From a virus, in the IMG/VR virus record IMGVR_UViG_3300046413_001110, positions 1-35,033 of that record: a stretch of DNA of 35,033 nt; one strand, given 5' to 3'. The translations under genes and the position numbers were made by a program. Numbering within the stretch: position 1 is the stretch's first letter; the number at the start of each line of letters is the position of its first letter. Below, piece by piece: positions 11,323 to 19,671 of this stretch. Under the pieces are notes generated by a model, which saw only the letters and a list, made by a program, of their open reading frames with translations, was not told where the DNA came from and did not search any database.

Positions 11323-12715
11323 TTTATCTGAATACAGAATTCTAAAAGAAATTCAAAGGAGACAAAACAAAAATTCCTTTTCTAAATTTATTCAATTCAC
11401 AAAAAAAGATTATGAATTAGAATGGTTTCATAAATTAATATGTGAAAAAATTGAAGCTTTTGAAAGAAAAGAAATAAAAAAATTAATGATTTTTGTTCCT
11501 CCTCAACATGGGAAAAGTGAGATTAGCACAAGAAGATACCCAGCATGGACATTAGGTAATAATCCAGATCAAAAAATTGGAGTAGTTTCATATAATCAAA
11601 CTATTGGCTCAAAGTTTGGAAAAGATATTCAAAGAATAATGACTGATCATGAATACAAATATCTATTTCCAGAAATAAAATTAAATATTGATTCTAAAGA
11701 TGGTTATTTAAAAAACAAATCAGAATTTGAAATTCCAAATACAACTGGATCTGTTGTTTCTATTGGAGTTGGTGGAGCATTAACATCTAGACAAATTGAT
11801 AAATTAATTATTGATGATATTTATAAAGATGCAAAAGATGCTTGGTCAAATATAGTTCGTGAAAATGTTTGGGATTGGTATTCTTCAGTTGCTGAAACTA
11901 GACTTCATAATAATTCACAGATTTTAATAGTTTTTACAAGATGGCATGAAGATGATCTTGCTGGAAAATTATTAGAACATGAAGGAGATCAGTGGGAGGT
12001 AATAAAGTTACCAGCTATAAAAACAAATGATTTTAATATTGATGATCCTAGAAATGAAGGTGAATCTTTATGGGAATCTAAACATAATAAAGAAAAACTT
12101 TTAAATATTAAATTAAAAAATCCTTTAGTTTTTGCTAATTTATTTCAACAAGATCCTCACCCTCAAATAGGATTATTATATAATAATTTAAAAACCTATA
12201 ATGAAATAAAAAATGAAAATGGTCAAAATTATATTTATTGTGATGTTGCTGATACTGGCAAAGATTATTTGTGTTCAATAGCTTACAAAATAATAAATTC
12301 AAAAGCTTATATTTTAGATGTAATATTTACTCAAGAGCCAGTAGATATTACTGAAGATTTAGTTACAAATCAAATAATTAAATTTAATATAATTCAAGCA
12401 TTAATTGAATCTAATAATGGAGGTAGAGCATTTAGTAGAAATATTGAAAGAATATTATCTGAAAAAAATTCTTTAAGATGTCAAGTTTTACCTTTTCACC
12501 AATCAAAAAATAAAATATCTAGAATATTATCTCAGCAATCTAATGTCCAAAATAATGTTTTGTTTCCAAAAAATTGGCAAATATTGTTTCCAGTATTTTA
12601 TGATCAAGTAACAAAATTTCAAAAATCTGGCTTAAATAAATTTGATGATTCTGTTGATGTCTTAACTGGTATTGCAGAAGAATTAGAAAATGCTTCAGAT
12701 CCTTTCATTTATTGA
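11306..12715 (+). CDS. terL: Terminase large subunit
   Basis: This 469-residue motor-nuclease packages DNA into proheads. The ATPase domain has Walker A PPQHGKSE at 65-72 and Walker B LIIDD at 167-171, then a coupling-motif region (VFTRWHEDDLAGKL). The nuclease domain has an Asp in YCDVADTGKDY near residue 313, an acidic IESNNGG near 373, and FDDSVDVLTG near 446-455, the RNase H-like metal set. It is full length and intact. It overlaps the small subunit gene by 17 bases; 25 noncoding bases separate it from the portal start chosen here. Confidence 0.95.
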   Translation: MQSKTNLSEYRILKEIQRRQNKNSFSKFIQFTKKDYELEWFHKLICEKIEAFERKEIKKLMIFVPPQHGKSEISTRRYPAWTLGNNPDQKIGVVSYNQTIGSKFGKDIQRIMTDHEYKYLFPEIKLNIDSKDGYLKNKSEFEIPNTTGSVVSIGVGGALTSRQIDKLIIDDIYKDAKDAWSNIVRENVWDWYSSVAETRLHNNSQILIVFTRWHEDDLAGKLLEHEGDQWEVIKLPAIKTNDFNIDDPRNEGESLWESKHNKEKLLNIKLKNPLVFANLFQQDPHPQIGLLYNNLKTYNEIKNENGQNYIYCDVADTGKDYLCSIAYKIINSKAYILDVIFTQEPVDITEDLVTNQIIKFNIIQALIESNNGGRAFSRNIERILSEKNSLRCQVLPFHQSKNKISRILSQQSNVQNNVLFPKNWQILFPVFYDQVTKFQKSGLNKFDDSVDVLTGIAEELENASDPFIY

Positions 12716-12728
12716 AAATAAAAAATTG

Positions 12729-12736
12729 TATATTTG
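12729..12736 (+). promoter_or_regulatory. -7-like element four bases before the portal ATG
   Basis: TATATTTG, four bases (GATC), then ATG 12741. It lies in the short gap after terL. The geometry would make the first base of ATG the likely transcription start. It also supports ATG 12741 over the upstream in-frame ATG at 12690. Confidence 0.45.
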
Positions 12737-12740
12737 GATC

Positions 12741-14018
12741 ATGAATAGATTAGGAAAGTTTTTTTTTAATATTGGATCTGGATTAGAATCCTTACCTACT
12801 GATCTTAAAAAATCTGGTTTTTTTCAATATATCAATAATGATAATTATGTATTTGATTATGGAAATCTTCCAAATATTGTTAATGAAAGTTACGCTAGAT
12901 CTTCAGATGTATATTCAATTGTTTCTTATATAGCAAGAAATGCTGCATCTATAAAATGGGAAGTAAAACAATATAATAATGATGGATCTCATGAGGTTGT
13001 TTATGATAGTTTATTGAATAATATTTTAGCTTCACCTAATTTAAATCAAAGTTGGGGAGAATTTTTAGAAGAGCATTTTATTTATAGATTATTAACTGGA
13101 GATAGTTATATACATGGAATTAAGCCAGAAGGATTTAATTATTTTGCTGAAGTTAAAAATTTGATGTCTCAATATGTAGAGATCAAAACTCCAAACATGA
13201 ATCCCTACTCTGATTTTATTACTGGCTATTCTTATAATGAAAATCAAATTTCAAATTATTCGGCTGAAGAAATTCTTCACACTTTTTATCCTAATCCTTG
13301 TGATACACAGCCAAAATTGTATGGACTTTCACCTTTAGAACCCACATTAAAAGTTTGGAAAACAAGCTCTGAAAGATGGAATGCATCTGCTCATGTTTTA
13401 AAAAATAGAGGAGTTTCTGGAATATTGACCGATAACTCAGATCGACCAATGACTCCAGAACAAGCAAAAGCAATGCAAGAACAAGCAAATCAAAGATTAG
13501 GAGGAAGTAGAAAATTTGGACAAGTTATGGTTTCAAATAAAAAACTTGATTTTATTAAAATGGGATTAAGTCCTCAAGATATGGAACTTCTAGATCTTGG
13601 AGTAATTTCATTAAGAGCATTATGTAACGCTTATCATGTTGATTCAAGTTTATTTAATGATCCAGCAAATAAAACTTTTAACAATAGAAAAGAAGCACAA
13701 AAAGCTCTTTGGACTGATGCTATTTTACCAGAAATTTATAAAACAGAAAACGGATTAAATAATTGGTTAGTAGATCCAATTTCTAAAATAGAAAATAGAA
13801 ATCTAAAATTATGTCCTATTCTTGATAATATAGAACCATTACAACAAGACATGGAACTTTTAGCAGATAGATTGGTAAAATTAAGAACTTCTGGAATAAT
13901 TTCTGGAAATGATGCTAGAAAACAATTAGGTCTTGATCCTATTGAAAATGAAGAAATGGACAGTGTTTATATTTCACAAAATCAAAATAATATAACTGAA
14001 GATATAAATGAAGAATAA
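12741..14018 (+). CDS. Portal protein (HK97 family)
   Basis: This 425-residue protein forms the dodecameric head vertex for DNA entry. YARSSDVYSIVSYIARNAAS, the following WEVKQ, and a later FIYRLLTGDSYIHG match the HK97-type portal fold. NRKEAQKALWTDAILPEIYK near the middle-C-terminal part is the conserved N-x-x-E-A-x-x-x-F/L-W segment, followed by a helical crown region. I chose ATG 12741 (MNRLGKFFF). The longer frame from 12690 overlaps terL by 26 bases and adds an unlike N-terminus. The acidic C-terminus is typical. Confidence 0.92.
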   Translation: MNRLGKFFFNIGSGLESLPTDLKKSGFFQYINNDNYVFDYGNLPNIVNESYARSSDVYSIVSYIARNAASIKWEVKQYNNDGSHEVVYDSLLNNILASPNLNQSWGEFLEEHFIYRLLTGDSYIHGIKPEGFNYFAEVKNLMSQYVEIKTPNMNPYSDFITGYSYNENQISNYSAEEILHTFYPNPCDTQPKLYGLSPLEPTLKVWKTSSERWNASAHVLKNRGVSGILTDNSDRPMTPEQAKAMQEQANQRLGGSRKFGQVMVSNKKLDFIKMGLSPQDMELLDLGVISLRALCNAYHVDSSLFNDPANKTFNNRKEAQKALWTDAILPEIYKTENGLNNWLVDPISKIENRNLKLCPILDNIEPLQQDMELLADRLVKLRTSGIISGNDARKQLGLDPIENEEMDSVYISQNQNNITEDINEE

Positions 14019-14037
14019 AAAATGAAAAATTTATTAT

Positions 14038-14045
14038 TATATTTG
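14038..14045 (+). promoter_or_regulatory. -7-like element upstream of the prohead protease
   Basis: TATATTTG in the 49-base gap between portal and protease, 22 bases before the ATG at 14068. No TTG occurs at the 22-base spacing. It may be a promoter for the protease and capsid genes. Confidence 0.4.
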
Positions 14046-14067
14046 TATAATTAAATAAAATTGTTAA

Positions 14068-14871
14068 ATGACTAAAGATTATAATTATCGAAATTTACAA
14101 ACTTCTTTAAGTATTAAAGATGTAGATACAAATTCCAGAATAGTTGCTGGATATTTTAGCTCATTTAATAACATAGATTCAGATGGAGATTTAATTAAAA
14201 AAGGAGCTTTTTTAAAATCAATAAATGATAGAGGTCCAGAATCTTCAAGTAATCGAAAAATTGCACATCTTGCTCATCATGATATGAGAAGACCTATCGG
14301 AGAAATTAAAGTATTGAAAGAAGATGATAAAGGATTATATTTTGAAAGCAAAATTGGAACTCACACTGATGGTGAAGATGCTCTAAAAATGTATGATTCT
14401 GGAATAATAAAAGAACATTCTATAGGATTTCAATACATAGAATCTAAATCTAATTGGATAGATTATGAAGATGAAAAAAATGTAGATTATACAGAAGAAG
14501 GAAAAGATTATTTAGATAGAAATAAAGGTTACAACGAAATTAATGAAGTCAAACTTTGGGAAGGAAGTTATGTGACATTTGGATCAAATTCTTCTACTCC
14601 TAGTTTTGGAGTTATAAAATCAATTGAAGATCAAGAAAAATATTTAACTGAAGTAAATCAAAGAATGTCTTTAGTTAGAAAAGAAATTAGCAATGGCACT
14701 TATTCAGATAGAGGATTTAAAATTCTATCACAAGAACTTGCTTTTATACAAGAACAATATAATTCACTTTTGATTAAAGAGCCAGTTTTAAAAACTACTC
14801 AAAATAAAAAAGCCGAATCCGAAGAAAAACTTCGTGAGTTTTTATTATTTACATTACCAAACATTAATTAA
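14068..14871 (+). CDS. Prohead protease (HK97 gp4 / peptidase U35 type)
   Basis: This 267-residue protein would cleave scaffold and capsid N-termini during head maturation. RIVAGYFSSFNNIDSDGDLI (24-43) and KKGAFLKSI match the family start (G-y-a-s-x-F-x-x-x-D-x-x-x-D-x-x-x-x-G-A-F). The catalytic His is in LAHHD (His70 or His71) and the catalytic Ser is Ser118 in KEHSIGF. The C-terminal ~80 residues are helical and may be a scaffold or targeting tail. It is located between portal and major capsid as in HK97-type phages. Confidence 0.9.
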   Translation: MTKDYNYRNLQTSLSIKDVDTNSRIVAGYFSSFNNIDSDGDLIKKGAFLKSINDRGPESSSNRKIAHLAHHDMRRPIGEIKVLKEDDKGLYFESKIGTHTDGEDALKMYDSGIIKEHSIGFQYIESKSNWIDYEDEKNVDYTEEGKDYLDRNKGYNEINEVKLWEGSYVTFGSNSSTPSFGVIKSIEDQEKYLTEVNQRMSLVRKEISNGTYSDRGFKILSQELAFIQEQYNSLLIKEPVLKTTQNKKAESEEKLREFLLFTLPNIN

Positions 14872-14888
14872 AATTAAAATTTAAAAAA

Positions 14889-16157
14889 ATGGATTTAAAA
14901 TCAAATGATGAAATATCAAAGTTATCTGTAGAAGAATTAGCTGGATATTACAATACAATCAATGAAGCAAAAAATGCTGAAATTGATGAAGCGATTTCTT
15001 CAAAAAGTTCAAAAGAAGAAGTAGCAAAATTATACAATAGTTATAAAAAAGAAACTGAAGAACAAGTATCAAAACTTAATTCAATTTTAGCTGAGCAAGG
15101 TTTGAAAATCAAAAGACTTTCAGAAATTAAAGAAAATGAAACTGATATATTAAATGTCGGAGGAACTAGAAAAGGATTAAATAAAAATTCTGAAAAATTA
15201 AAAGGTCTTTCTGGATCAATGTCTGAAGCAAAAGATAATGAATTTTCTTATAAAATTGGAACACCAATTTTCGGAAAAACTATGACTTATGACAATAATG
15301 CTGCTCAATTAGGTGAATTACCACAATCTTATAGAGAACCTGGAGTTTATGACGAAAGAAGATCAATTTTAGGATTTCTACCTTTTGTTGAGCAAACTCC
15401 AATTTCTTCAAATGTAGTTTCTTATGTAAGAAAAGAAGGAAGAAAAAATGAAGCTGCTGCAACACCAGAAGGAGAGGATAAGCCAGAATCAAGATTTACT
15501 TTAGTTGTAGAATCTAAATTTGTTGTTAAGTATGCAAACTTTATAAAAGTATCTACTGAAATGTTAGATGATATTTCTTTTTTAGAAGGTGAAATTAACA
15601 GAGATTTAGTTGGAAACATTTTGGAAAGAGTTGACAGAGATTGTTTTGAAGGTGGAGGTGCTCCTCAACTTGATGGAATCTTAGGTGCTGGTAATGCCTT
15701 TGGTGCTCAAACTTTTGCTGGAACTGTTAATGCTCCAAATCTTATTGATGTTTTGGAAGTTGCTATGACTAACATGGAAGCAGACTATTTTTACAAAGCA
15801 TCTCATATATTTTTAAATCCAAAAGATTTAGCAACTTTAAAATTAACTAAAGATCTAGATAATAATTATCAAAATAGATTGCTAGTTACTGCTGATCAAA
15901 TGAGTTTAAATGGAGTTACAATTTCTACTTCAAATCATATTGCTGCTGGTAATTTTGCAATGTGTGATATGTCTCAAATTAGAATGTATGTAAAAGAAGA
16001 TATGAGCTTAGAATTTGGAATGTCTGGAGATGATTTTACAAAAAACCTTAGAACTATTTTAACAGAGTGGAGAGGTGTTTTAAGAATTGTAGATAATAAT
16101 GCAATCGTTCGAGGAGGTATAGAAGATGCAATTAAAGAATTAGCAGTAGCTATATAG
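14889..16157 (+). CDS. Major capsid protein (HK97 fold)
   Basis: This is a 422-residue protein. Residues ~1-90 are a Lys/Glu-rich coiled coil (the delta or scaffolding domain), probably removed by the upstream protease. The body begins near YKIGTPIFGKTMTY and shows capsid segments: RRSILGFLPFVEQTPISSN, then YVRKEGRKNEAAATPEGEDK (the E-loop region), then KVSTEMLDDISFLEGEINRD and ILERVDRDCFEGGGAPQLDG, the typical HK97 P-domain spine and G-loop area. Near the end, TILTEWRGVLRIVDNNAIVR matches the family C-terminus. A strong terminator follows at 16193-16222. Confidence 0.93.
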   Translation: MDLKSNDEISKLSVEELAGYYNTINEAKNAEIDEAISSKSSKEEVAKLYNSYKKETEEQVSKLNSILAEQGLKIKRLSEIKENETDILNVGGTRKGLNKNSEKLKGLSGSMSEAKDNEFSYKIGTPIFGKTMTYDNNAAQLGELPQSYREPGVYDERRSILGFLPFVEQTPISSNVVSYVRKEGRKNEAAATPEGEDKPESRFTLVVESKFVVKYANFIKVSTEMLDDISFLEGEINRDLVGNILERVDRDCFEGGGAPQLDGILGAGNAFGAQTFAGTVNAPNLIDVLEVAMTNMEADYFYKASHIFLNPKDLATLKLTKDLDNNYQNRLLVTADQMSLNGVTISTSNHIAAGNFAMCDMSQIRMYVKEDMSLEFGMSGDDFTKNLRTILTEWRGVLRIVDNNAIVRGGIEDAIKELAVAI

Positions 16158-16192
16158 CAGCAGTTTAATTTTTTTTTTTAATAAATCTCATC

Positions 16193-16222
16193 AAAGGGTA
16201 GTTTAATCGCTACCCTTTTTTT
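16193..16222 (+). terminator. Intrinsic terminator after the capsid gene
   Basis: AAAGGGTAG at 16193-16201 pairs perfectly with CTACCCTTT at 16210-16218 across an 8-base loop; seven T follow at 16216-16222. It closes the transcript carrying the capsid gene. Confidence 0.92.
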
Positions 16223-16223
16223 G

Positions 16224-16231
16224 TATATTTG
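16224..16231 (+). promoter_or_regulatory. -7-like element directly after the terminator
   Basis: TATATTTG starts two bases after the terminator T run and seven bases before the ATG at 16239. Any transcript would have almost no leader. No TTG lies 22 bases upstream, since that position falls in the terminator stem. Confidence 0.45.
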
Positions 16232-16238
16232 AATTAAT

Positions 16239-17018
16239 ATGGAACTAATTACAAAATCAGACTTTAAAGGAAATATTAAAATTAGTCAAAACACAAAAGA
16301 AACTAATGATCTTGATCTTTATATAAAACGAAATCAAGAAAATTTTTTCAGAGATTTAATTGGAGACTTTCAATATAATGAAATTTTAAAAATTGATGCA
16401 ATTGATTCTAATAAATATAAATCTTTAGTTTATGGAATTGATGCTTATGATAATCAATTTTTTTATTTTGATCATAATGAAATTTATACATCTTACTTTG
16501 GAATAATTGAATCTTTAAAATATTTAATATATTGGGATTATGTAAGAAATCTAAATGCTAAGCCAACAAGTGTTGGAATTCGTTTTGCTGATGCTGAAAA
16601 TTCTATTGGTTCAAGTCAATTACAAACTAATAATGTGATAGAGCAAAGATATAATTTAGGTATTGAAATTTATCAAGAAGCGTGCAATTTTCTATATAAT
16701 ACAGATGATAAAAAATTACATTATTTTGATATTACAGAAATAGGAGTTTCTGGAGAATATTTAATGATAATAAAACAAGAAGATTTAAAAAATAGTTTAA
16801 ATTTTTGTTCACTATTAAATGTTGGAGATTCTTTTGAATTAGATGAAATTGATTATATAATTGATTCAAATGATGTTGGTGATGTTCCAGATCAATGTTC
16901 AATAATATTTAAAGCAAATTCTGGATTATCATTTGAAAATAAATATATACATATAAATCCCTATAAAGATTTTAAAACTAAACAAAAAAATTTAAGTGTT
17001 CTTGATGGAATGTTTTGA
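16239..17018 (+). CDS. Head-tail connector protein (DUF6712-like)
   Basis: This is a 259-residue protein. The start MELITKSDFKGNIKISQNTK, with DLYIKRNQENFFRDLIGD soon after, resembles a Bacteroidota phage family (DUF6712-like) found directly after the capsid gene and thought to be a head-completion adaptor. The assignment is from memory of that pattern and from position. The first ~150 residues are helical, as in gp6-like connectors; residues ~160-259 form a beta-rich extra domain not usual for the adaptor. The stop TGA overlaps the next small frame. Confidence 0.65.
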   Translation: MELITKSDFKGNIKISQNTKETNDLDLYIKRNQENFFRDLIGDFQYNEILKIDAIDSNKYKSLVYGIDAYDNQFFYFDHNEIYTSYFGIIESLKYLIYWDYVRNLNAKPTSVGIRFADAENSIGSSQLQTNNVIEQRYNLGIEIYQEACNFLYNTDDKKLHYFDITEIGVSGEYLMIIKQEDLKNSLNFCSLLNVGDSFELDEIDYIIDSNDVGDVPDQCSIIFKANSGLSFENKYIHINPYKDFKTKQKNLSVLDGMF

Positions 17019-17127
17019 TAAATGGCGAGAAAAAAAAATTGTTTTGATTGAAAAATATGGATTATATTTTTTTGCAATTTGGTTAATATTAGCAGAATTT
17101 TTATTTTATTATTATGGAAAATCTTAG
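17005..17127 (+). CDS. Membrane microprotein, 40 residues
   Basis: The frame begins at ATG 17005 and ends with TAG at 17125-17127, overlapping the preceding connector gene by 14 bases and the next gene by 14 bases. The protein reads as a short basic N-terminus (FDKWREKKIVLIEKYG) and one membrane helix (LYFFAIWLILAEFLFYYYG). It fills the otherwise noncoding 95-base gap exactly, which is the main support. Function unknown. Confidence 0.55.
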   Translation: MECFDKWREKKIVLIEKYGLYFFAIWLILAEFLFYYYGKS

Positions 17128-17890
17128 TCAAGATATTATTAAATTTATTGAAAAAATAGTTGATAAACTTCGCTTTGAATGGGAAGTTACTGCAATAGAT
17201 AAGCCAGATAAAGTAAAACCAATTTTAGAATACAAAATTAATAATGATCAATCTTTAGAAATTGATGAAAAAATTGTTTTAGGTTATTATGAATTTATTT
17301 CTGGAACTGGATATGTATTTAATTTAGTTTTAGAAACTAGAGTTTTATCATTTGAAGAAAGTTTTGATGGAATAAAAATTGATAATCCAGATCTTGTTGA
17401 TCTTGAAAATGTTACAGTAATAAGGAATTGTAAACCTAATTTTTATCATGGGACTTATATAGATGTAAATAAAGAACTTGATACTTCAAAAGAAATATTT
17501 TCTGATGCAATATATCCAGCAGTTATTTTGTGGGAAGTTATAAGACAAAATTTTGAAGCTGATCACACTTCAATAATAGGAAACACTCCTAGATTAACTT
17601 TAAGTTTTTTAGATACAACAAATAAACTAGATTGGACAAATGATGAGCAATATTATAATGTTGTAGATCCAATGGAAAATCTTGCTGACACATTTATTAA
17701 AATATGTGATAAGCATCCATATTTGGCAAAGCTAGAAAACTATACTTATACAAAGCATACGAATTGGGGAAAAGTTGTTCAAGACAGAGGTCATGTAAAA
17801 TATTTATTAGATGAAAATTTGGCTGGTCTTAATTTAGAAATTGATCTTCCAGTAAAAAAAGCTTGTTTAAATAAGTTTGCTAAAATATGA
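17114..17890 (+). CDS. Probable tail completion / connector protein
   Basis: This 258-residue protein sits between the connector and the major tail protein, where phages encode stoppers and tail terminators. Features include a helical N-terminus (IIKFIEKIVDKLRFEWEVTA), a long beta-rich middle, and a C-terminal part with KLENYTYTKHTNWGKVVQDR followed by LLDENLAGLNLEIDLPV ending in a Cys-Lys segment. I recall that end from structural proteins of Bacteroidota siphoviruses but know no defined function. It overlaps the microprotein gene by 14 bases. It is followed by a 67-base gap before the tail tube. Confidence 0.6.
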   Translation: MENLSQDIIKFIEKIVDKLRFEWEVTAIDKPDKVKPILEYKINNDQSLEIDEKIVLGYYEFISGTGYVFNLVLETRVLSFEESFDGIKIDNPDLVDLENVTVIRNCKPNFYHGTYIDVNKELDTSKEIFSDAIYPAVILWEVIRQNFEADHTSIIGNTPRLTLSFLDTTNKLDWTNDEQYYNVVDPMENLADTFIKICDKHPYLAKLENYTYTKHTNWGKVVQDRGHVKYLLDENLAGLNLEIDLPVKKACLNKFAKI

Positions 17891-17957
17891 ATTAGAAAAA
17901 ACTTTTGTATATTAGCATAATATTACTAATGAAACTAAACTAAAAAATTAAATAAAA

Positions 17958-18866
17958 ATGGCAATAGATTGTAATTGTAATGCAACTTTACAAAACTTAG
18001 GTAGTCCCGACTGCCCTCCAGTTATGCAGATTGCTAGAAAATTTATTTTTGTTCCAAGATATGATGCTTCTGGAAATGAAAATAAATTAAATCTAGATCC
18101 TTCAAACATAACAAAAACCGAATTACTTACTAAAATTAATGCTTTAAATCCTTTAGATAGATTTTATCCAACAGCTCAAGTTGATAATACTGAAGATGTA
18201 AGAGAAGATCCAGTTACACAAGAATTTAATTCTGGAAAAATTATTACAGTTAGAGAAGGAGCAAGAACAAATACTTCTTACGTTCCTTTAGGATCTACTC
18301 AAGAATTAGGTCACTACAAATCTTTTGGATGTTCTGAATTCGGAGCTTATGTAATTGATGCTGGAGGTAATTTTATTTATTATGATAAAGGAGATGGACA
18401 TGCTTATCCTATCGCAATAGATAATGAAACTTTCTACTGTACTTTGATGAAAGCAACTGATGCTGAAGTTCAAATGATAATGTTGAGGTGGCAGTGGAGA
18501 TTGAGTCAAAAAGATCAAAATTTAAGATTTGCAGAAGCTGACACTTTAGATTTTGATATTGATGATTTAAATGGTCTTTACGATGTTTCTGCAACTTATT
18601 CAAATCAGACTACTTCTGGATTCACAATTGATCTTAAAACAACTGATTTTGGAACTCCAGTTAGTGATATATCTCCAGCTGATGTTGATATGATATTAAA
18701 TGGTAATCAAGTAACTTTAACTTCATGGACTGAATCTTCAGTTAATATTGGATCTTATGATGCGGTATGGCCAGCACCAATTGCTGCTGGAGATAAGTAT
18801 TCTACAGTCGTTTCTAAGGTTGGTTACGATTTTAGCAAAGTTACTGCTGATGAACAAACTGCTTAA
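17958..18866 (+). CDS. Major tail tube protein with C-terminal Ig-like domain
   Basis: This is a 302-residue protein. The N-terminus AIDCNCNATLQNLGSPDCPP is a cysteine-rich start I recall from tail proteins of Bacteroidota phages. The middle (TREGARTNTSYVPLG region onward) looks like a tail-tube beta-sandwich. The last ~80 residues (from about FTIDLKTTDFGTPVSDISPA) resemble an Ig-like decoration domain common at the end of siphovirus tail tubes. Its place before the tape measure gene supports the call. The 67-base upstream gap is A-rich and contains TATATTAG at 17908-17915, one mismatch from TAnnTTTG. Confidence 0.7.
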   Translation: MAIDCNCNATLQNLGSPDCPPVMQIARKFIFVPRYDASGNENKLNLDPSNITKTELLTKINALNPLDRFYPTAQVDNTEDVREDPVTQEFNSGKIITVREGARTNTSYVPLGSTQELGHYKSFGCSEFGAYVIDAGGNFIYYDKGDGHAYPIAIDNETFYCTLMKATDAEVQMIMLRWQWRLSQKDQNLRFAEADTLDFDIDDLNGLYDVSATYSNQTTSGFTIDLKTTDFGTPVSDISPADVDMILNGNQVTLTSWTESSVNIGSYDAVWPAPIAAGDKYSTVVSKVGYDFSKVTADEQTA

Positions 18867-18868
18867 AA

Positions 18869-19033
18869 ATGAAAAAATCTGATTATATAATTCTTAAAGG
18901 AATAAACTTTAATAAAGAATCTGTTTTTAAAATGTCTAAAACTAATTTTTTAAAAGCTTATAAAGATGAAGATTTATTTGATCAAATTCAATCTTTAAAA
19001 CCTAAAAAGAAGAAAAAAAACAAATCAGAATAA
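18869..19033 (+). CDS. Small basic protein after the tail tube, 54 residues
   Basis: ATG 18869 lies two bases after the tail tube stop and TAA is at 19031-19033, just before a terminator. The protein has an N-terminal hydrophobic strand (DYIILKGINFNKESVFKM) and a strongly basic C-terminus of lysines. Position (tail tube to tape measure) suggests a tail accessory or assembly factor. No family is recognised. Confidence 0.65.
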   Translation: MKKSDYIILKGINFNKESVFKMSKTNFLKAYKDEDLFDQIQSLKPKKKKKNKSE

Positions 19034-19054
19034 GATTCATTAAGTAATATTAAG

Positions 19055-19088
19055 AAAGGGAACTATTAATTTAGCTCCCTTTTTTTTT
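19055..19088 (+). terminator. Intrinsic terminator in the tail region
   Basis: AAAGGGAACTA at 19055-19065 pairs with TAGCTCCCTTT at 19072-19082 with one A/C mismatch and a 6-base loop; T run at 19080-19088. It closes the tail-tube transcript. Confidence 0.88.
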
Positions 19089-19089
19089 A

Positions 19090-19097
19090 TATATTTA
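19090..19097 (+). promoter_or_regulatory. Variant -7-like element four bases before the ATG at 19102
   Basis: TATATTTA (one mismatch, final G to A), four bases, then ATG. It directly follows a terminator, repeating the arrangement at 16224. Confidence 0.3.
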
Positions 19098-19101
19098 ATC
19101 T

Positions 19102-19257
19102 ATGAAAAATAAAAAAGGTCTTGGAGATGTTGTAGAAGATGTAATTAAAAAAGTTACATTAAATAAAATCAAAGCTTGTGGAGGTTGTCAAAAAAGAAAA
19201 CAAATATTAAATAATATTAAACTACCTTTTTCAAACTATAAGCCAGAAGAAAAATAA
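19102..19257 (+). CDS. CxxC microprotein, 51 residues
   Basis: ATG 19102 lies 13 bases past the terminator T run and TAA is at 19255-19257. The protein has an amphipathic helix (GDVVEDVIKKVTLNKIK), then ACGGCQKRKQILNNIKLPFS. The C-G-G-C-Q-K-R-K-x-x-L-N block is a small cysteine motif I recall from phage tail regions, often annotated as hypothetical. The CxxC could bind metal, possibly as a dimer. It is isolated between the terminator and promoter copy 2, and may have its own leaderless start. Confidence 0.65.
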   Translation: MKNKKGLGDVVEDVIKKVTLNKIKACGGCQKRKQILNNIKLPFSNYKPEEK

Positions 19258-19266
19258 TCTAATTAT

Positions 19267-19301
19267 TTGTAGTAATAACAAAAATCTTTCTTATATTTGT
19301 T
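19267..19301 (+). promoter_or_regulatory. Early phage promoter, copy 2, inside the tail region
   Basis: TTG at 19267-19269, a 22-base spacer, and TATATTTG at 19292-19299, with the same GTAG and AACAAAA pattern as the copies at 1000 and 34734. It is the only copy outside the early region. Downstream, TATATTTATAAA is also shared with the leader of copy 1. Confidence 0.75.
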
Positions 19302-19312
19302 TTATATTTATA

Positions 19313-19319
19313 AAAACAG
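19313..19319 (+). promoter_or_regulatory. AAAACAG leader motif before the ATG at 19323
   Basis: AAAACAG ends three bases before ATG 19323, as at the other early-promoter genes. Confidence 0.3.
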
Positions 19320-19322
19320 ATT

Positions 19323-19454
19323 ATGGAAGATAAAGCAGATACTAAAGAAAATAATGAATTTTTAGAATTATTATTTGATAAAATAGATTCAGAAAGATAT
19401 TTAAAAGCATTAAAGTTTATTATTAAAACTCAAAATAAAAAAGATGACTTATAA
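19323..19454 (+). CDS. Small acidic protein under an early promoter, 43 residues
   Basis: ATG 19323 follows promoter copy 2 and AAAACAG; TAA is at 19452-19454. The protein is acidic at its start (MEDKADTKENNEFLELLFDK) and ends with a helical basic segment (YLKALKFIIKTQNKKDDL). It overlaps the next gene by 11 bases. Early expression from within tail genes sets it apart from its neighbours. Function unknown; an early regulator or anti-defence peptide would fit but is not shown. Confidence 0.6.
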   Translation: MEDKADTKENNEFLELLFDKIDSERYLKALKFIIKTQNKKDDL

Positions 19455-19671
19455 AGAAATTAAAGAAAGTTTAGAAGATGGTAAACAATTTAAAATTGAT
19501 GATATTTTTGGAGGTTGGTCAACAGTAAATAGAATCAAAATTGATGGAGCATTACAAATCATGTATTTTGATAAATCTGGTAAAGCAGAATTAAGATCAT
19601 ATAAAACAATTGATTCTTATGCTAAAAGAATAAAAGAGCTTTTAAATACTGGATATGATGAGACACTCTAA
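19444..19671 (+). CDS. Small hypothetical protein in the early-promoter island
   Basis: This 75-residue protein has a helical start (YKEIKESLEDGKQFKIDDI), a central GGWSTVNRIKIDG turn, a beta segment (LQIMYFDKSGKAELRSYKTI) and an acidic end. It overlaps the preceding gene by 11 bases and the membrane microprotein by 14 bases. No family recognised. It shares promoter copy 2. Confidence 0.65.
   Translation: MTYKEIKESLEDGKQFKIDDIFGGWSTVNRIKIDGALQIMYFDKSGKAELRSYKTIDSYAKRIKELLNTGYDETL

Noticed and set aside
12690-12740. ATG 12690 as portal start
   Set aside because: It overlaps the terL end and adds residues unlike portal N-termini; ATG 12741 follows a -7-like element in a gap.
14022-14054. 10-codon frame between portal and protease
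   Set aside because: Too short and it covers the -7-like element at 14038-14045.
16149-16158. GCTATATAGC palindrome at the capsid stop codon
   Set aside because: Ten bases within coding sequence of an AT-rich genome; likely chance.
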